A stretch of DNA of 64,000 nt from positions 9,545,890-9,609,889 of the forward strand of contig CM070504.1 in assembly GCA_036346375.1 (NCBI GenBank), read 5' to 3'. The notes below the pieces were generated by a model. The model was not told the DNA's origin. It did not search any database and worked only from the letters and a program-made list of their open reading frames with translations. The translations under genes and the position numbers were made by a program. Below are positions 34,022 to 45,240 of the stretch, one piece after another. Each line of letters starts with the position of its first letter. Positions within the stretch are counted from its first letter, which is position 1. The DNA comes from Guadua angustifolia. Its lineage: Eukaryota > Streptophyta > Magnoliopsida > Poales > Poaceae.

Positions 34022-34124
34022 AAAGTTACATTTCGTAGGTTTTGATGAGGGGCTTGAGGGTGTTAAAGGAAAGTGTTGGGAACATCAAGACTCAGTTGAA
34101 ATAACAGGTTCAGAAGTTTTTGAG

Positions 34125-34440
34125 TTGCCACATGAAGATGATCTGATGGTTAATCTGCTGGAGTCTGAGGTCAGGAAACTCCAAAAACCAAATGTGAATG
34201 AGGACAAATCAAATGATGCAGCGGATAAAGATGCATGTGGACATCAAGAAGAAGATGCTGATCCTCCTCGTGGCAAGGCCGTCAGCAAGAGGCAGAGGAA
34301 ACGGGGTCCGGTTCCAAGTCAAAGAAGAAGTAGAAGACTGGTAGAATATGGGAAGTCCATCATGCAGAAAGCGCAAGAAATGCAGCAGCAAAGGAATTTG
34401 GAGGGTGGTCATAATGTTAAAGGAAAAACAGGTAAAAGCT
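34125..34440 (+). pseudogene. LINE ORF1, C-terminal part
   Basis: The readable frame contains an acidic lead (EDKSNDAADKDACGHQEEDA) and a basic segment (SKRQRKRGPVPSQRRSRRLV), like the end of plant L1 ORF1 proteins, which bind the element RNA. The RNA-recognition and zinc-knuckle parts are missing because of 5' truncation. The original stop is not obvious. Confidence 0.5.
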
Positions 34441-34782
34441 CTTTCGATTGCTTTTCAATTCATGATTTAAATTCTATATCAAATAAGGTTGATATTGTTA
34501 TGGGTTGCTCTGACCTAGAAATTTTTAGAATATTAGTGTTTGTAAAGAAATTGACGCGAAAAGAACTACTATGCCTAAAAATCAAGTCTCTGTGGGAGAT
34601 GGTGCTTGTGAAAATGTTTGTAATGATAATGGCAGTAGTGTGGTTGATATAAGTAATGATGTGTATCAAAAATCACCTCCAGGACCTCTGAAGGAGGATC
34701 TTGGGGATTGTTCGGATTTAGAAGGTTGGAAAACAGTTGGTAGATATAAACGGGGCAAGCACCCTATTAAATGTAAAAATAA

Positions 34783-35500
34783 ATGAGAGGTATCTTCTGG
34801 AATGTCCGTGGATTAGGTCAACCTGGTAAGACACAATGTTTGGTGGATCTGATTAGAAACCAATATGCTGATTTTGTTGGTTTTCAGGAAACAAAAAGAG
34901 ATAACTTTAGTGATTCTTTCCTTAATACTATCAGTGGTCATAGAAATTTTGTTTGGCATTGGTTGCCAGCCATTTCCACTGCCGGTGGTATATTGGTTGG
35001 TATAAATTCTGATGTGTTAGAAATTCTTCATGTTAAAACAATGAAATTCTTGGTCGTTTGTCTGATTAAATCCAAAGTTAATGATTTTATTTGGAGGCTT
35101 GTGACTGTTTATGGGTCCCCTTATGAGGAAGGTAAAATGGCATTTATTTCTGAACTTCATGAAATTTTTGTGGAAGATGAGCATACTCCAATTTTGTTGG
35201 GTGGAGATTTCAACTTGGTCAGGTATCAGTCAGACAAAAGTAATGGTAAAGTGGATCATAGGTGGTGTGATCGTTTTAATGAGTGGATTGATTTATGGGG
35301 TCTTGTGGAAATGCATTTGGCTGGGAGGCATTTTACTTGGGCTAATAATCAAGGCAATTTAATTAGATCTGTTGTTGATAGAGTGTTCGCAATACATCTT
35401 TCAAGAGAAGTTTCCGTTAGCTACTGTTTCTTCACTTGCTAGGTTTATAGTGACCATACTCCCATTTTGTGGAGTCTGGTGAAAACATTATTCATGCCAA
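34783..35500 (+). pseudogene. LINE ORF2 endonuclease domain, frameshifted
   Basis: It starts MRGIFWNVRGLGQPGKT and contains FVGFQETKR, WRLVTVYGSPYEE and ILLGGDFNLVRY, all hallmarks of APE-type LINE endonucleases, which nick target DNA. The frame fails near 35390, before the conserved SDHTPIL motif, which appears in another frame at about 35450. Confidence 0.85.
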
Positions 35501-35682
35501 ATCAAGATATAAATTTGAAAAATGGTGGCTTGCTCATGAAGAATTTAGTCGATTGTTCAAAAGCGGGATATTCCTAGAAGGGGTAATGCTATTGATAAGC
35601 GGCAATGTAAAATCAGGAATGTTAGGAAAATTACAAAAGGTTGGAGTATTAATGTTGATTCGAGATTAGGAAGAGGAAGAAG

Positions 35683-37927
35683 TTGCTGTTGCATGAATTT
35701 GATTTGTTGGATATTCTTGCTGAGACTAAGCCACTATCAATTGATGAGGAATGTAGAATGTCCTCTATTAAACAAGAGTTAAGCAAAATTTGGGAGATGG
35801 AAGAAATCAAAGCAAGACAACGGGCTAGGGAGAAATATATTAAAGAAGGGGATAAGAACACTAAATACTTTCATGCCGTAGCTAATCAAAGGAGGAGGAA
35901 GAGTATTATTACTGTTCTGGATGGTCTTGATGGTCCGGTTCGAGATACAGAAAATATATTGAATATTGCTCGAGACTATTATAAAGCTTTGTTTGGGTTT
36001 GAAAATAAACCTAATATTAATATTGGTGATAATTTTTTTGGTTCGGAGGACATGATTACTGATGTTGAGAATGGAGCTCTGGAAGCTCCTTTTACTGAGG
36101 AAGAAGTTAAAAAAGCTGTTTATGATTCTTATTCAGATGGGGCCCCTGGCCCTGATGGCCTCCCGTTCATTTTCTACCAAAGATTTTGGAATATCATCAA
36201 AGATGACTTGATAGCTTTGTTTAAAAGTTTGGAAAAGTGTGAGTTGGATGTCTTTAGACTTAATTTTGCGATGATTACCTTGATTCCTAAAGAAAATAAT
36301 GCGCGGAGTATTAAACAATTTAGACCTATTAGTTTGCTGAATTGTAGTTATAAAATCATTACTAAAGTGGTAACTAATAGGATTGGTTCTATTTGCAATA
36401 GAATTATAATGCCTAACCAATCTGCATTTATCAAAAATAGGTTTATCCTTGAGAGTGTGGTTACTGCTCATGAGGTTATTCATAAGATTCATCGTAAGGG
36501 TGAGAAAGGGCTTGTTCTCAAATTGGATTTTGAAAAAGCTTATGATATGGTCAATTGGGAGTTTTTGATAGACATTCTGACAAAAAGAGGCTTTGGGGTT
36601 AAGTGGCGGAATTGGATTTGCTCTATTTTGAATAAAGGCTCTGTAGGAGTCAAAATTAATAACGTTGAAAGCAAATTTTTTCAAACAGGTAAAGGTTTGA
36701 GGCAGGGTGACCCCTCTCTCCAATTCTTTTCAATTTTGTTCTTGATGTTTTAATTCGCACAAAGTCGCTACTAATGGTTTGGTCAAGGGTTGTGCGATGA
36801 TTTTTATCCTGGTGGGGTTTTGAGTTTGTAAAGACGCGGATGATACCATTTTATTCTTGAAGACTGATGAGAGTTTTGCTTTAAATGTTAAATGGTTACT
36901 TATATGTTTTGAGCAAATGTCAGGAATGAGAATTAATTTTCATAAAAGCGAGTTGATTTCCATTGGATGTGATACGAATGAGACGGAGAGGTTTGCGGAG
37001 ATTTTCTGTTGTAAGATTGGTTCTTTCCCCATTAAATACCTTGGGATTCCTCTCCATTACAATAAAATTAGGAGAGAGGATTTTCAACCCCTCATTGATA
37101 AAATGCTGAAAAGAATCGCTGGGTGGAGGGGTAAACTTCTTTCTTATAGCGGTAGGCTTGTTCTTATTAAATCTTGTTTAGCTAGTATTCCTTTGTACCT
37201 ACTTTCTTTTTTCAAGTTCCTTAAATGGGCTTTAAAGCTTATAAATTCTCATATGGCTAACTGCTTGTGGAATGATTTTGAAGGTCATAGTAAGCTTCAT
37301 CTAGCTAATTGGAATTTAGTGTGTATGGATAAGAGGTATGGTGGCCTTGGAGTGCCTAACATTAGAGATTTAAATATGTGTCTTCTAGCTTCCTGGATTA
37401 AAAGGTACTGTACTAGTGAGAATAAACTATGGAAGGATTTGATTAAGTATAAATATAACACTGAGAATCCTAACATTTTGGCCTCTGACCCTATGCATGC
37501 GTCTGATTTCTGGAAGGGGGTCATTTGGTCTATGCAGGCTACCAAATTTGGGTATAAGTGGTTTGTCTGGAATGGTGAGAAGGTTAGATTTTGGGAGGAC
37601 ATTTGGTTCGGTAACTCTTGTTTGGCTTTTCAGTTTTGGGACCTGTATGTGTTGGTAAATGAGAAAGGCTCTACGATTGCTGAAATTTGGGACGGTACCA
37701 ATGTTAAGTGTACTTTTAGAAGGATGTTTTCTGATGCCTTGATGATTAGATGGTTTGAGCTGGTTGAGGTGGTGAATTCTTTGCGGCTCACTAATGAAGA
37801 TGATGCCTTAGTGTGGCAATATACAAGTAATGGTGTCTACTCTGTCAATTCTCTTTATGTCATCGTTAATTTTAGAGGAGTGATTCGATTTTCATCCCGC
37901 GATGTGGAAGTTAATTGTTCCTCCTAA
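35683..37927 (+). pseudogene. LINE ORF2 reverse transcriptase domain, broken
   Basis: 35683-36753 carries YIKEGDKNTKYFHAVANQRR, SDGAPGPDGLPFIFYQRFW, IKQFRPISLLNCSYKIITKV, NQSAFIKNRFI, LKLDFEKAYDMVNW and GLRQGDP, in the family order. A frame break follows at about 36715. 36830 onward resumes with KDADDTILFLK, where the conserved Tyr of YADD is replaced by Asp, then the thumb and connection region (GKLLSYSGRLVLIKSCLASI, KRYGGLGVPNIRDLNMCLLA) to a stop at 37927. Three lesions (frame break, motif change, endonuclease loss) make it inactive. Confidence 0.9.
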
Positions 37928-38406
37928 ATTTCATTTCTTTCTTTGGCTTCTCTCTTATAATAAAATCATGACTAGGATAATTTGTTGAATAGAGGTCTGA
38001 ATAGAGGATTAATTGTAGTTTGTGTGATGAACCGGAAACTGTTGTGCATCTCTTTTTTGAGTGTGTTGTAGCTAGAAATTTGTGGAGTTTAATCGGTGAG
38101 TTCTTTGATTTGAGCATTGGGTATGATTATGAATCTGTGGCGCGTTTCTGGCCTAGTAATAAGAAAAATGCTGCATTGAATACTATTTGTGCTGCTGGTC
38201 TTTGGAGTTTATGGAATAATAGAAATGACATGATTTTTCGCTTTCAGTGTTGGAGAAGTGTAAAAACAATATGGAGGCGTTTGCTTATTACTCTGAAGGA
38301 TTGGAAGCCAATATTCAAGGCAGAGATGCTTCCCAGGATGGAAACATTTTGCAGGTTTTTGGAGACAAAGCTACAGATGCCTTTACCGTTGGTTCCTGTG
38401 AGCTAG
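37900..38406 (+). pseudogene. LINE ORF2 C-terminal zf-RVT region
   Basis: CSLCDEPETVVHLFFECVVA and AAGLWSLWNNRNDMIF are typical of the zinc-binding tail of plant LINE polymerases. It ends at a stop near 38404. A short duplication, GAATAGAGGTCT...GAATAGAGG, near 37988-38005 breaks the link to the domain before it. Confidence 0.8.
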
Positions 38407-38795
38407 TGTTCAGAGGGAAGCTGCCTGGGGATGAAACACAAGAGGAAAATCATGACCCTGAGGTGGTGGATCGTGCAAGCTTTATCAGCCGGCTGATTGA
38501 TGGAAAGATGTAATAAGGTCTTGTGGTTTAGCGTCTTGATCTGTTGCTTTGAGGAAGTATTATCAGTAGTTTGGTGAATGGCAAAACATAGTGAGGTTTT
38601 GGGTCTTCTTCTCTGGCTGAAAGTTTTGAGGATTAGGGTGCTGTGCTTTTGTAGTTGTTTTTCCAAGCCGGTTGGCAGGATGTATGGCTTTTGTGTTTGC
38701 TACTTATGATCACTCATGGATGTTTTATGTTGGTTTCTTAATGGAAACTGGGGCATCCTGATGTCCTTTTGATCTAAAAAAAGTTACATTTCGTA

Positions 38796-39113
38796 AACCG
38801 TGAAAAAAGCCACTAAGAAAAGAACCAAGGGAGAGTAGCAAGAAGCAACCATTCATTTGATAGTGGTACGATCGAGATCGACACGAATTACACATAAAGT
38901 TGTGTGCATAAAGATAAACAAATCGAATTCCTTCTTCTTTTAATATGAACATAAGATCAATCGCCTCTCGAGGAATGAGAATCAAATCTCATGGCCGGGC
39001 GCCTACGATTCACAAACGTACAGCAACAACAATGCTCCAAATCAACAATCATATGCACATGCGTGTATATATCATCAATTTTCCTAGAAACTAGCTAGAC
39101 TAGACGTGTATGG
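38796..39113. other. 3' flank of the second GH10 gene
   Basis: AT-rich, no gene. By position it is the 3' untranslated and downstream sequence of the GH10 pseudogene. Confidence 0.5.
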
Positions 39114-39745
39114 TTACTCGTTGTCGGATTCCTTGTCGACGCTCAGGTTCTGCGCGACGGTGGAGTTCGCCGCCGGGTGGGTGACCGTGACTTTGTAGTC
39201 CCCGTGGAAAAGCTCGGCCTCGTAGTAGCCGTCGGCGTCGGCCACGCCGACGTGCGAGCGTGTCCTCCACTCCCAGATGAGCTTGTCGACAACGTCGCCG
39301 ACGGGGAGGTTGTTGAATCCGTTGTCTGTGAGGCACATGACGTAGCAGCCCTGTGGGTGCCACGCCGTCCAGAGGATGATGTCGTGCACGGCCGGGTGCG
39401 CGTACACCTCCCTGAGCACCTGCTCGAGGTGGCGCGCCTGGTCCGTGCCATTGACGTCGATCTCGGTGAGCCAGATCGGCACGTTGGCCTTGGCCATGGT
39501 GTGTCGAGCGCGGCGCGGACGTAGGGGACGTTGGGCTGCGCACCGAAGTGGCCCTCGAGGCCGATGGCCGGCCATCCTAGCGGCGTTGCCGCTGCCCGGG
39601 AACGCCTTGATCTGCCACAACTTGCGGAGGTACTTGCCTGGCAACACTGTGAGGTTGCCCTGCTGCTCCAGCGTGTTGAACACTCGTTCATGGACAAGAG
39701 CGCTTCGCCGTCCATCTGGTGCGCCTTCCGGTAGAACGCCGCCGA
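39114..39745 (-). pseudogene. Second GH10 xylanase gene, C-terminal half
   Basis: The minus strand reads LTEIDVNGTDQARHLEQVL (catalytic nucleophile Glu), then DIILWTAWHPQGCYVMCLTD and LFHGDYKVTVTHPAANST, ending KESDNE with TAA at 39114-39116. It aligns to the last two exons of the intact neighbour but has no intron at the position corresponding to the neighbour's last intron. A two-base insertion near 39685 (after LLSMNE) and further shifts near 39500-39590 break the frame. The other half is at 44708-45240 across a copia insertion. Confidence 0.88.
39741..39745. other. Copia target site duplication, left copy
   Basis: GCCGA, repeated at 44708-44712. A 5-bp duplication is expected for LTR retrotransposon integration. 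Confidence 0.9.
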
Positions 39746-40079
39746 TGTTGGAATTAATCTTGTTCTTTCCTTTCTTGCTATTTTACTTTATTTAGAAAGG
39801 TTTGATAATTAGCTACCAGTTTTGGTTAGTCTGATATCGTATCAGTTATTTTAAGTATGTACTGATACTCTTCCAATTGGCTAGGCGGTTGTGCCGGCCG
39901 GAATAAATACCAGGATGCGCTACAGTCAGGCGCAAGCTTTTGTCGTTCTGAAATTCCTCTGTTGTTTCTGTTTTTCTTCAGTTTTTCCTCTGTCTTTCAC
40001 ATCTTTGTGTTACTGCCGATTGTTTTCCTCTCATTGATGATCGGTGGTAGCATGGCTATGATCCTGGTATGATCTAATA
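39746..40079 (+). repeat. Copia 5' LTR
   Basis: 334 bases, starting TGTTGGAATTAATC and ending GATCTAATA. It contains GGAATAAATACCAGGATGCG near 39900, a likely TATA-type promoter. It differs from the 3' copy by three substitutions and no indel. Confidence 0.95.
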
Positions 40080-40081
40080 TC

Positions 40082-40094
40082 TGGTATCAGAGCC
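40082..40094 (+). other. Copia primer binding site
   Basis: TGGTATCAGAGCC, complementary to initiator methionine tRNA, two bases after the LTR. Confidence 0.93.
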
Positions 40095-40127
40095 TGGAGT
40101 ATTACCAAACTCCTTTGGTCGAGTCCA

Positions 40128-40748
40128 ATGTCGATCATATCGTCAAGTGCTGCGGCGGCAAGGGAGAACGGCGGGGTATCGTTCAGTTATCCGCAACTAA
40201 CGGCGACGAACTACACGACATGGGCGATCAAGGTAGAAGCAATCATGGAGGCCCAGGGAGTCTGGGAAGCTGTAAATCCTTTGGCAACCGGGGTGGTTGA
40301 TCCGAAGAAAGATAAGATAGCCAGAGCCCTCCTGTTTCAAACTCTACCAGAAGATCTTCTTTTGCAGGTTGCAACGAAGAAATCGGCCAAAGAGGTTTGG
40401 GATGCACTCAAAACTCGATATGTTGGGGCAGATCGTGTCAAGACGGCACGGCTCCAAACATTGAAGGGTGAATTTGAAGCCTTGCGCATGAAGGAAGGAG
40501 AATCGCTGGATGATTATGCCAGCAAAATTGGTGGGATGGCAGCTAGGTTCCTGAACCTTGGTTCCACGCTAGAAGACTCTGTCATGGTGAAGAAATTGTT
40601 CGACACTGTGCCGGAAAAATATTACCCCATTATTGCGGTGTCGAGCGATTTCAGAACCTTGACAAAGATGTTGTCGAGGAAGCGCTTCGGACGCTTGAAG
40701 ACTTATGAAGAACGCTTCGCCACGAGCGCCAGCCGCAAGCAATGGTGA
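40128..40748 (+). pseudogene. Copia gag (UBN2-type capsid)
   Basis: A 206-codon frame starts MSIISSSAAAARENGGVSFS and continues YPQLTATNYTTWAIKVEAIM, then AKEVWDALKTRYVGADRVK, LQTLKGEFEALRMKEGESLD and DYASKIGGMAARFLNLGSTL, the standard copia capsid. It loses frame near 40660. A zinc knuckle CFHCEKMGHYASSA is in another frame at 40960-41000 with its last Cys lost. The capsid forms the particle in which reverse transcription occurs. Confidence 0.85.
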
Positions 40749-40939
40749 AGGACACCGCTCACTCAGCGGAGTGGCGGGCCCGACGAAGACTCCATCCGGC
40801 GATGGAGGCATCAAGTACAAGTCGAGTCGAGGAGGGCGGCCGTGGCAGACGGTCTCGCGACCGTGGCCGTGGGACGAGGTGGCCGTGGCGCTGATAGAAG
40901 CCAAAAGGATGCAGCAACAACTCAACGTGGAAGGTAAAA

Positions 40940-43900
40940 GATAAAAGTCACATAAAGTGTTTCCATTGTGAGAAGATGGGACATTATGCATCGAGTGCTG
41001 AGAGGCAAGCGGCAAAGAAGTGAAGAAGTAAATCTCACCCAGTGAAGAACGAGACCCAGTATTTGTTGTTATGTCTGCGCAGTGGAGACTCAAGGACTTG
41101 CTTTGTTGTGTAAAGGAAATGAGAAGGCGCCAACGCAAATGAAGAAGTCAAGGGATCAAATCTACGGTATTTCGACAACGGCGCCAAAGAATCATATGAT
41201 TGGTGATCGTGAGAAATTCAGAGATCTTGATGAACACGCCCAAGGCTCAAGAAGGTTTGGTGATGGTTCCTTTGTGCAAATCTGCGAAAGGGGTCAGACT
41301 CTTCACATTTAAAGGTGGTGAGCAGCGCCTTCTTACAGAGGTTTATTACATCCTGCATTGCTCAATAATATCATTAGTTGTGGGAAGTTGGCTCGGGGTG
41401 GAAATAAAATAGTCATGCATGGTGAATCGATGGAAGTGTTTGATCCGGATGAAAAGTTACTTTTCAGGATCAAAGCCTCACCAAACCATCTTTATAAGGC
41501 TGAATTGCAAACTTGTTTGCGGTTTGTTTACTTGCAAACTTGATGAGACGGCTTTCGGTGTGGCATGCCCGGTTAGGGCACACAAACTTCCATCTCTCAA
41601 GCGGTTGGGGAGAAATCAACGGCGAAGGAGTTCCACTAATCAAGCATCCGAATCAATTATGCCATCGCTGTCTCGATTGCCAAACAAGCAAGAAGCCCGT
41701 TTCGATTATGGCGAGACCATCGTGCAAAGGAACCACTGGAACTCCTCCATGCTGATCTCGTGGTCGGTGACTCTGCAACTCCGAGGAGGTAACCAAGACT
41801 TCATGCTAGTTATTGATGATTGTACACGGTGGTCCCGGTACATTTTCTCAAGACTAAAGATCGGGCTTTAAACATGTTTGAGAAAGTCAAATGTATGCGA
41901 AGAAAAATTTCGATGGGCGCCGGGTTAAGGTGTTAAGAATCGACCGTGGTGGAGAATTTCTCTCTGAGTACTTCACATCATCTTGTGAACATGCAGGATT
42001 GAACGGCATTTTATCGCACCTTACTCCCCACATGAGAATGGTGTGGTGGAGCGCCAAACAGATCGGTAATGGCCATGGCTAGATCCTCTTGAAGAGCATG
42101 AGCATGCTGGCTAAATTTGGTAGAAGCTGTTAGGCATGCAAGATATCTCATCAACCGGCCGCCAACAAAAGCACTTGTGAACCGCACACCCTATGAAGCC
42201 CGAAAGGAAGAAAACCTAATCTGGGACATCTTCGGTGTTTGGGTGTCGTGCATATGCAAGAGTGACAAAGCCACATCTCAAGAAATTGGATGATCGAAGC
42301 CAAGCCATGGTTTATCTTGGTATCAAGAAGGCTCAAAAGCGCACCGTCTTTATGATCCACATCACGTAAGAATTCATGTGAGCAGAGATGTGAAATTTGA
42401 AGAAAATGTTGAATGGGATTGGGTTGGAACCAATGGTACTGCAGAAGTGTCTCGAGTTTGTTGTCGAAGATTTGTCTCTTGATGAGCTCGGTTTGTGCGA
42501 ACCATTGCCGCACCATCGACAAATCCATTTCGCATCTGGGACATCCTTAGCACCCGCTCGCTTAGGCCCTATCACTAGAGCGCGTGCAAAGGCAGCAGAG
42601 AACGATGGTAGTGCACTCACAGCAGAGCTTCAAGTGGAGTTCAGGTGACACAAGACCTGTGTAATTGCGGTGAATTCACATCTTCAAAGACATGGACTTG
42701 ACAGACTTGATGAAGTCTCTCCTCCTCAAGTCCGAAGAAGTCCGATCAAATATGGCAGCATTCGGAAATCATGCAAAGGACACTGACCAATTGAGTTGGA
42801 GGATGGAAGTCTCAAGAAGAGCTTCTCCTCACGAATATGGAGAGCCCTCAAGTTTTCAAGAAGCCAATGGACAGGAACCATGGGAAGTGGCGATGCAAAA
42901 GGAGATGGAGTCCATTGAAAAAACTCAACTTGGACTTTAATGCAGCCTTCAGAGGGTAAGCGCCCAATTGGTTTGAAATGGGTCTACAAACCGAAAAAAG
43001 GATTCAGAGGGAAACTTGGTGAAATACAAAGCAAGGTTGGTAGCCAAAGGGTATGTGCAGCGTCCGGTATAGATTTTGATGAAGTGTTTGCACCAGTAGC
43101 TAAATTTGATACAATCGCCTCATTTTAGCTCTAGCTGCAAACAGAAATTGGAAAGTGCAACATCTTGATGTTAAGTCAAGATTCTGCATGGTGACCTTGA
43201 GGAGGAAGTTTATGTCTCTCACCAGAGGGTTTTGCTGTCAAAGGAAGGAACATCATGTGTATAAGTTGCACAAGGCACTATATGGATTAAGGCAGCGCCG
43301 GGCATGGAACACCAAGTTAGACAAAAGTCAAAACAACTTGGTTTTGCTAGATGTGCACAGAGCAAGTCAGTGTGTCTGTATGAGCCATGGTACCTCGTGC
43401 ATCATTGTGGGAGTGTATGTTGACGACCTTCCGTCACAGGAGGGATAATGAGGAAATCAATAAGTTCAAGGCTCGGATGATGAAGGAATTTGACATGAGT
43501 GACCTAGGATTGCTCACTTATTATCTTGGTATTGAGGTGGATCGGGGTGATCGGTGTATAACCTTGAAGCAGCAAAGATATGCTAAGAAAGTGCTTGTAC
43601 AGTTTGGAATGGCAGAGTGTAATGCTACAAAGCTTCCAATGGAGCACAAGTTTCAGCTTCACAAGGATACTGAAGGAGAACCAGAGACACCATTGAATAT
43701 CGCCAATCATTGGATGTCTCAGGTATTTGTTACATACTCGCCTGGACCTCTCATATGCAGTAGGTATTGCTAGTAAATATATGGAGAAACCTACTGTCAT
43801 GCACATGAAGGCTGTGAAGCAGATATCATGCGGTATTTGAAGGGTACTTTGCACCAAGGATTGTGTTATATGAAAGGGGTGGAGATGAAAAGATCACTGG

Positions 43901-44364
43901 CTATTCAGACAGTGATTTAGGCGGAGACATGACTGATCGCAAGCACAAGTGGTATGGCTTTTATCTGAATGACAGCTTGGTTTCGGAATTCTCAAAACAG
44001 AAGACGGTGGCACTTTCATCTTGTGAGGCTGAATTCATGGTAGCAGCAGCTGCGGCATGTCGTGCCTTATGGCTCGTGGGTTTACTAGGAGAGTTAATCG
44101 CCAGAGAAGAAATCAGTTACCATGTTTGTGGATAACAGATCAGCCCTAGCCCTCGATGAAGAATCCGTGTTCCATGGGAGGAGCAAGCACATTGACATGA
44201 AATATCACTTTATTCGTGAATGTGTAGAGAATGGTCAGATTGAAGTTAAATTCGTAAGTTCTGAAGATCAACGTGCTGATGGGCTGACAAAGGCACTGCC
44301 GGGTGGAAAATTTGCCGTCATGAGTCATCTACTCGGTGTGAAGAACCTGAAAGATCAAGATTAA
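40940..44364 (+). pseudogene. Copia pol, broken by many one-base indels
   Basis: Pieces occur in order. Integrase zinc-binding region: CHRCLDCQTSKKPVS (41660-41710). Integrase core: LVIDDCTRW (41805) and SPHMRMVWWSAKQ, a shifted form of the usual conserved block (42030-42060). Reverse transcriptase: IGLKWVYKPKKG (42965), HKALYGLRQRRAWNTKLDK (43270), IIVGVYVDDL (43400), and MSDLGLLTYYLGIEVDRG (43495). RNase H: GYSDSDLGGDMTDRKHKWYG (43900), ALSSCEAEFMVAAAAACRAL and FVDNRSALALDEESVFHGRS, ending with a stop at 44362-44364. The RNase H part is clean. Upstream, frames change at least seven times, mostly at runs of two to seven identical bases. Confidence 0.88.
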
Positions 44365-44373
44365 GGGGGAGTC

Positions 44374-44707
44374 TGTTGGAATTAATCTTGTTCTTTCCTT
44401 TCTTGCTATTTTGCTTTATTTAGAAAGGTTTGATAATTAGCTACCAGTTTTGGTTAGTCTGATATCGTATCAGTTATTTTAAGTATGTACTGATACTCTT
44501 CCAATTGGCTAGGCGGTTGTGCCGGCCGGAATAAATACCAGGATGCGCTACAGTAAGGCGCAAGCTTTTGTCGTTCTGAAATTCCTCTGTTGTTTCTATT
44601 TTTCTTCAGTTTTTCCTCTGTCTTTCACATCTTTGTGTTACTGCCGATTGTTTTCCTCTCATTGATGATCGGTGGTAGCATGGCTATGATCCTGGTATGA
44701 TCTAATA
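44374..44707 (+). repeat. Copia 3' LTR
   Basis: 334 bases, identical to the 5' LTR except for three substitutions. It is followed directly by the GCCGA duplication. Confidence 0.95.
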
Positions 44708-45240
44708 GCCGACGCCTCCCACCCGAACTTGTCCTCGAAGAAGTCGAAGTGCACGTTCTCGTTCACCACGTCCCACGCGATCACCTGCCCGGCGTACCGC
44801 GACATCACCGACTCGATGCGCTTGGCGGTGGCGCGCTGGAGCTGCGCTCCTTCGAGGGGCGCCACCCACCCCATCTGCGTCTTGGGGTCGTCCCAGAAGA
44901 CGTTGTGCCCGCGCACGGCGATGCCGTAGTGGCTCTTGGCGAACCGGAGCATCGCGTCCAGCACCGAGTAGTCCTCGCGGCCGCGGAACTTCTCGGTGCT
45001 GGACCACTTCATCTCGTTCTCGAAGGTGGTCACCGTGAACCGCGAGGTGAGCCACCGCTGGTACGCCGGGTTGGTCAGGATCTCCAGCGGGAAGCCGCTC
45101 CGGACGTGCTCGAAGTGCATCCGCGCGCCCGGCACGGGGTTGCCGGCCGAGTCCCTGGCCCGGAGCCGCACCGTCTACTTGCGCGCCTTCCTGATGAACG
45201 CGTCTCGGTGGGAGCCCCGGCCCACTCCTTCCTGATGGAC
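44708..45240 (-). pseudogene. Second GH10 xylanase gene, middle part
   Basis: The minus strand reads MRLRARDSAGNPVPGARMHF, then YQRWLTSRFTVTTFENEMKW and WDVVNENVHFDFFEDKFGWE, which contains the acid/base Glu, and runs into the copia insertion at GWEASA. Upstream, HRDAFIRKARK is followed by an in-frame TAG. The intron that the neighbouring gene has just before its main catalytic exon is absent here. No signal peptide or carbohydrate-binding exons were found further upstream to 46.4 kb, so the 5' end is lost. It lies on the same strand as the intact copy, consistent with a tandem or dispersed duplicate. Confidence 0.87.

Larger units (their letters stand above)
34038..38779 (+). mobile_element. 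L1-type LINE, 5'-truncated, with 16-bp target duplication
   Basis: AAAGTTACATTTCGTA occurs at 34022-34037 and again at 38780-38795, after a short A-rich tail. The body starts inside ORF1 and continues through endonuclease, reverse transcriptase and a C-terminal zinc-finger region of ORF2. Frames are broken at several points. It inserted about 780 bases upstream of the GH10 start codon. Confidence 0.92.
39746..44707 (+). mobile_element. Complete Ty1-copia retrotransposon inserted in the second GH10 gene
   Basis: LTRs 39746-40079 and 44374-44707 are each 334 bases and differ at three positions, so the insertion is recent. TGGTATCAGAGCC (40082-40094) follows the 5' LTR and AAGGGGGAG (44363-44371) precedes the 3' LTR. 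GCCGA flanks both sides. The order gag, protease region, integrase, reverse transcriptase, RNase H identifies copia. The coding region is full length in layout but broken by many small indels. Confidence 0.96.

Noticed and set aside
36700..36860. Programmed frameshift between the two LINE reverse transcriptase halves
   Set aside because: L1-type ORF2 is a single frame, and the other breaks in the element point to decay.
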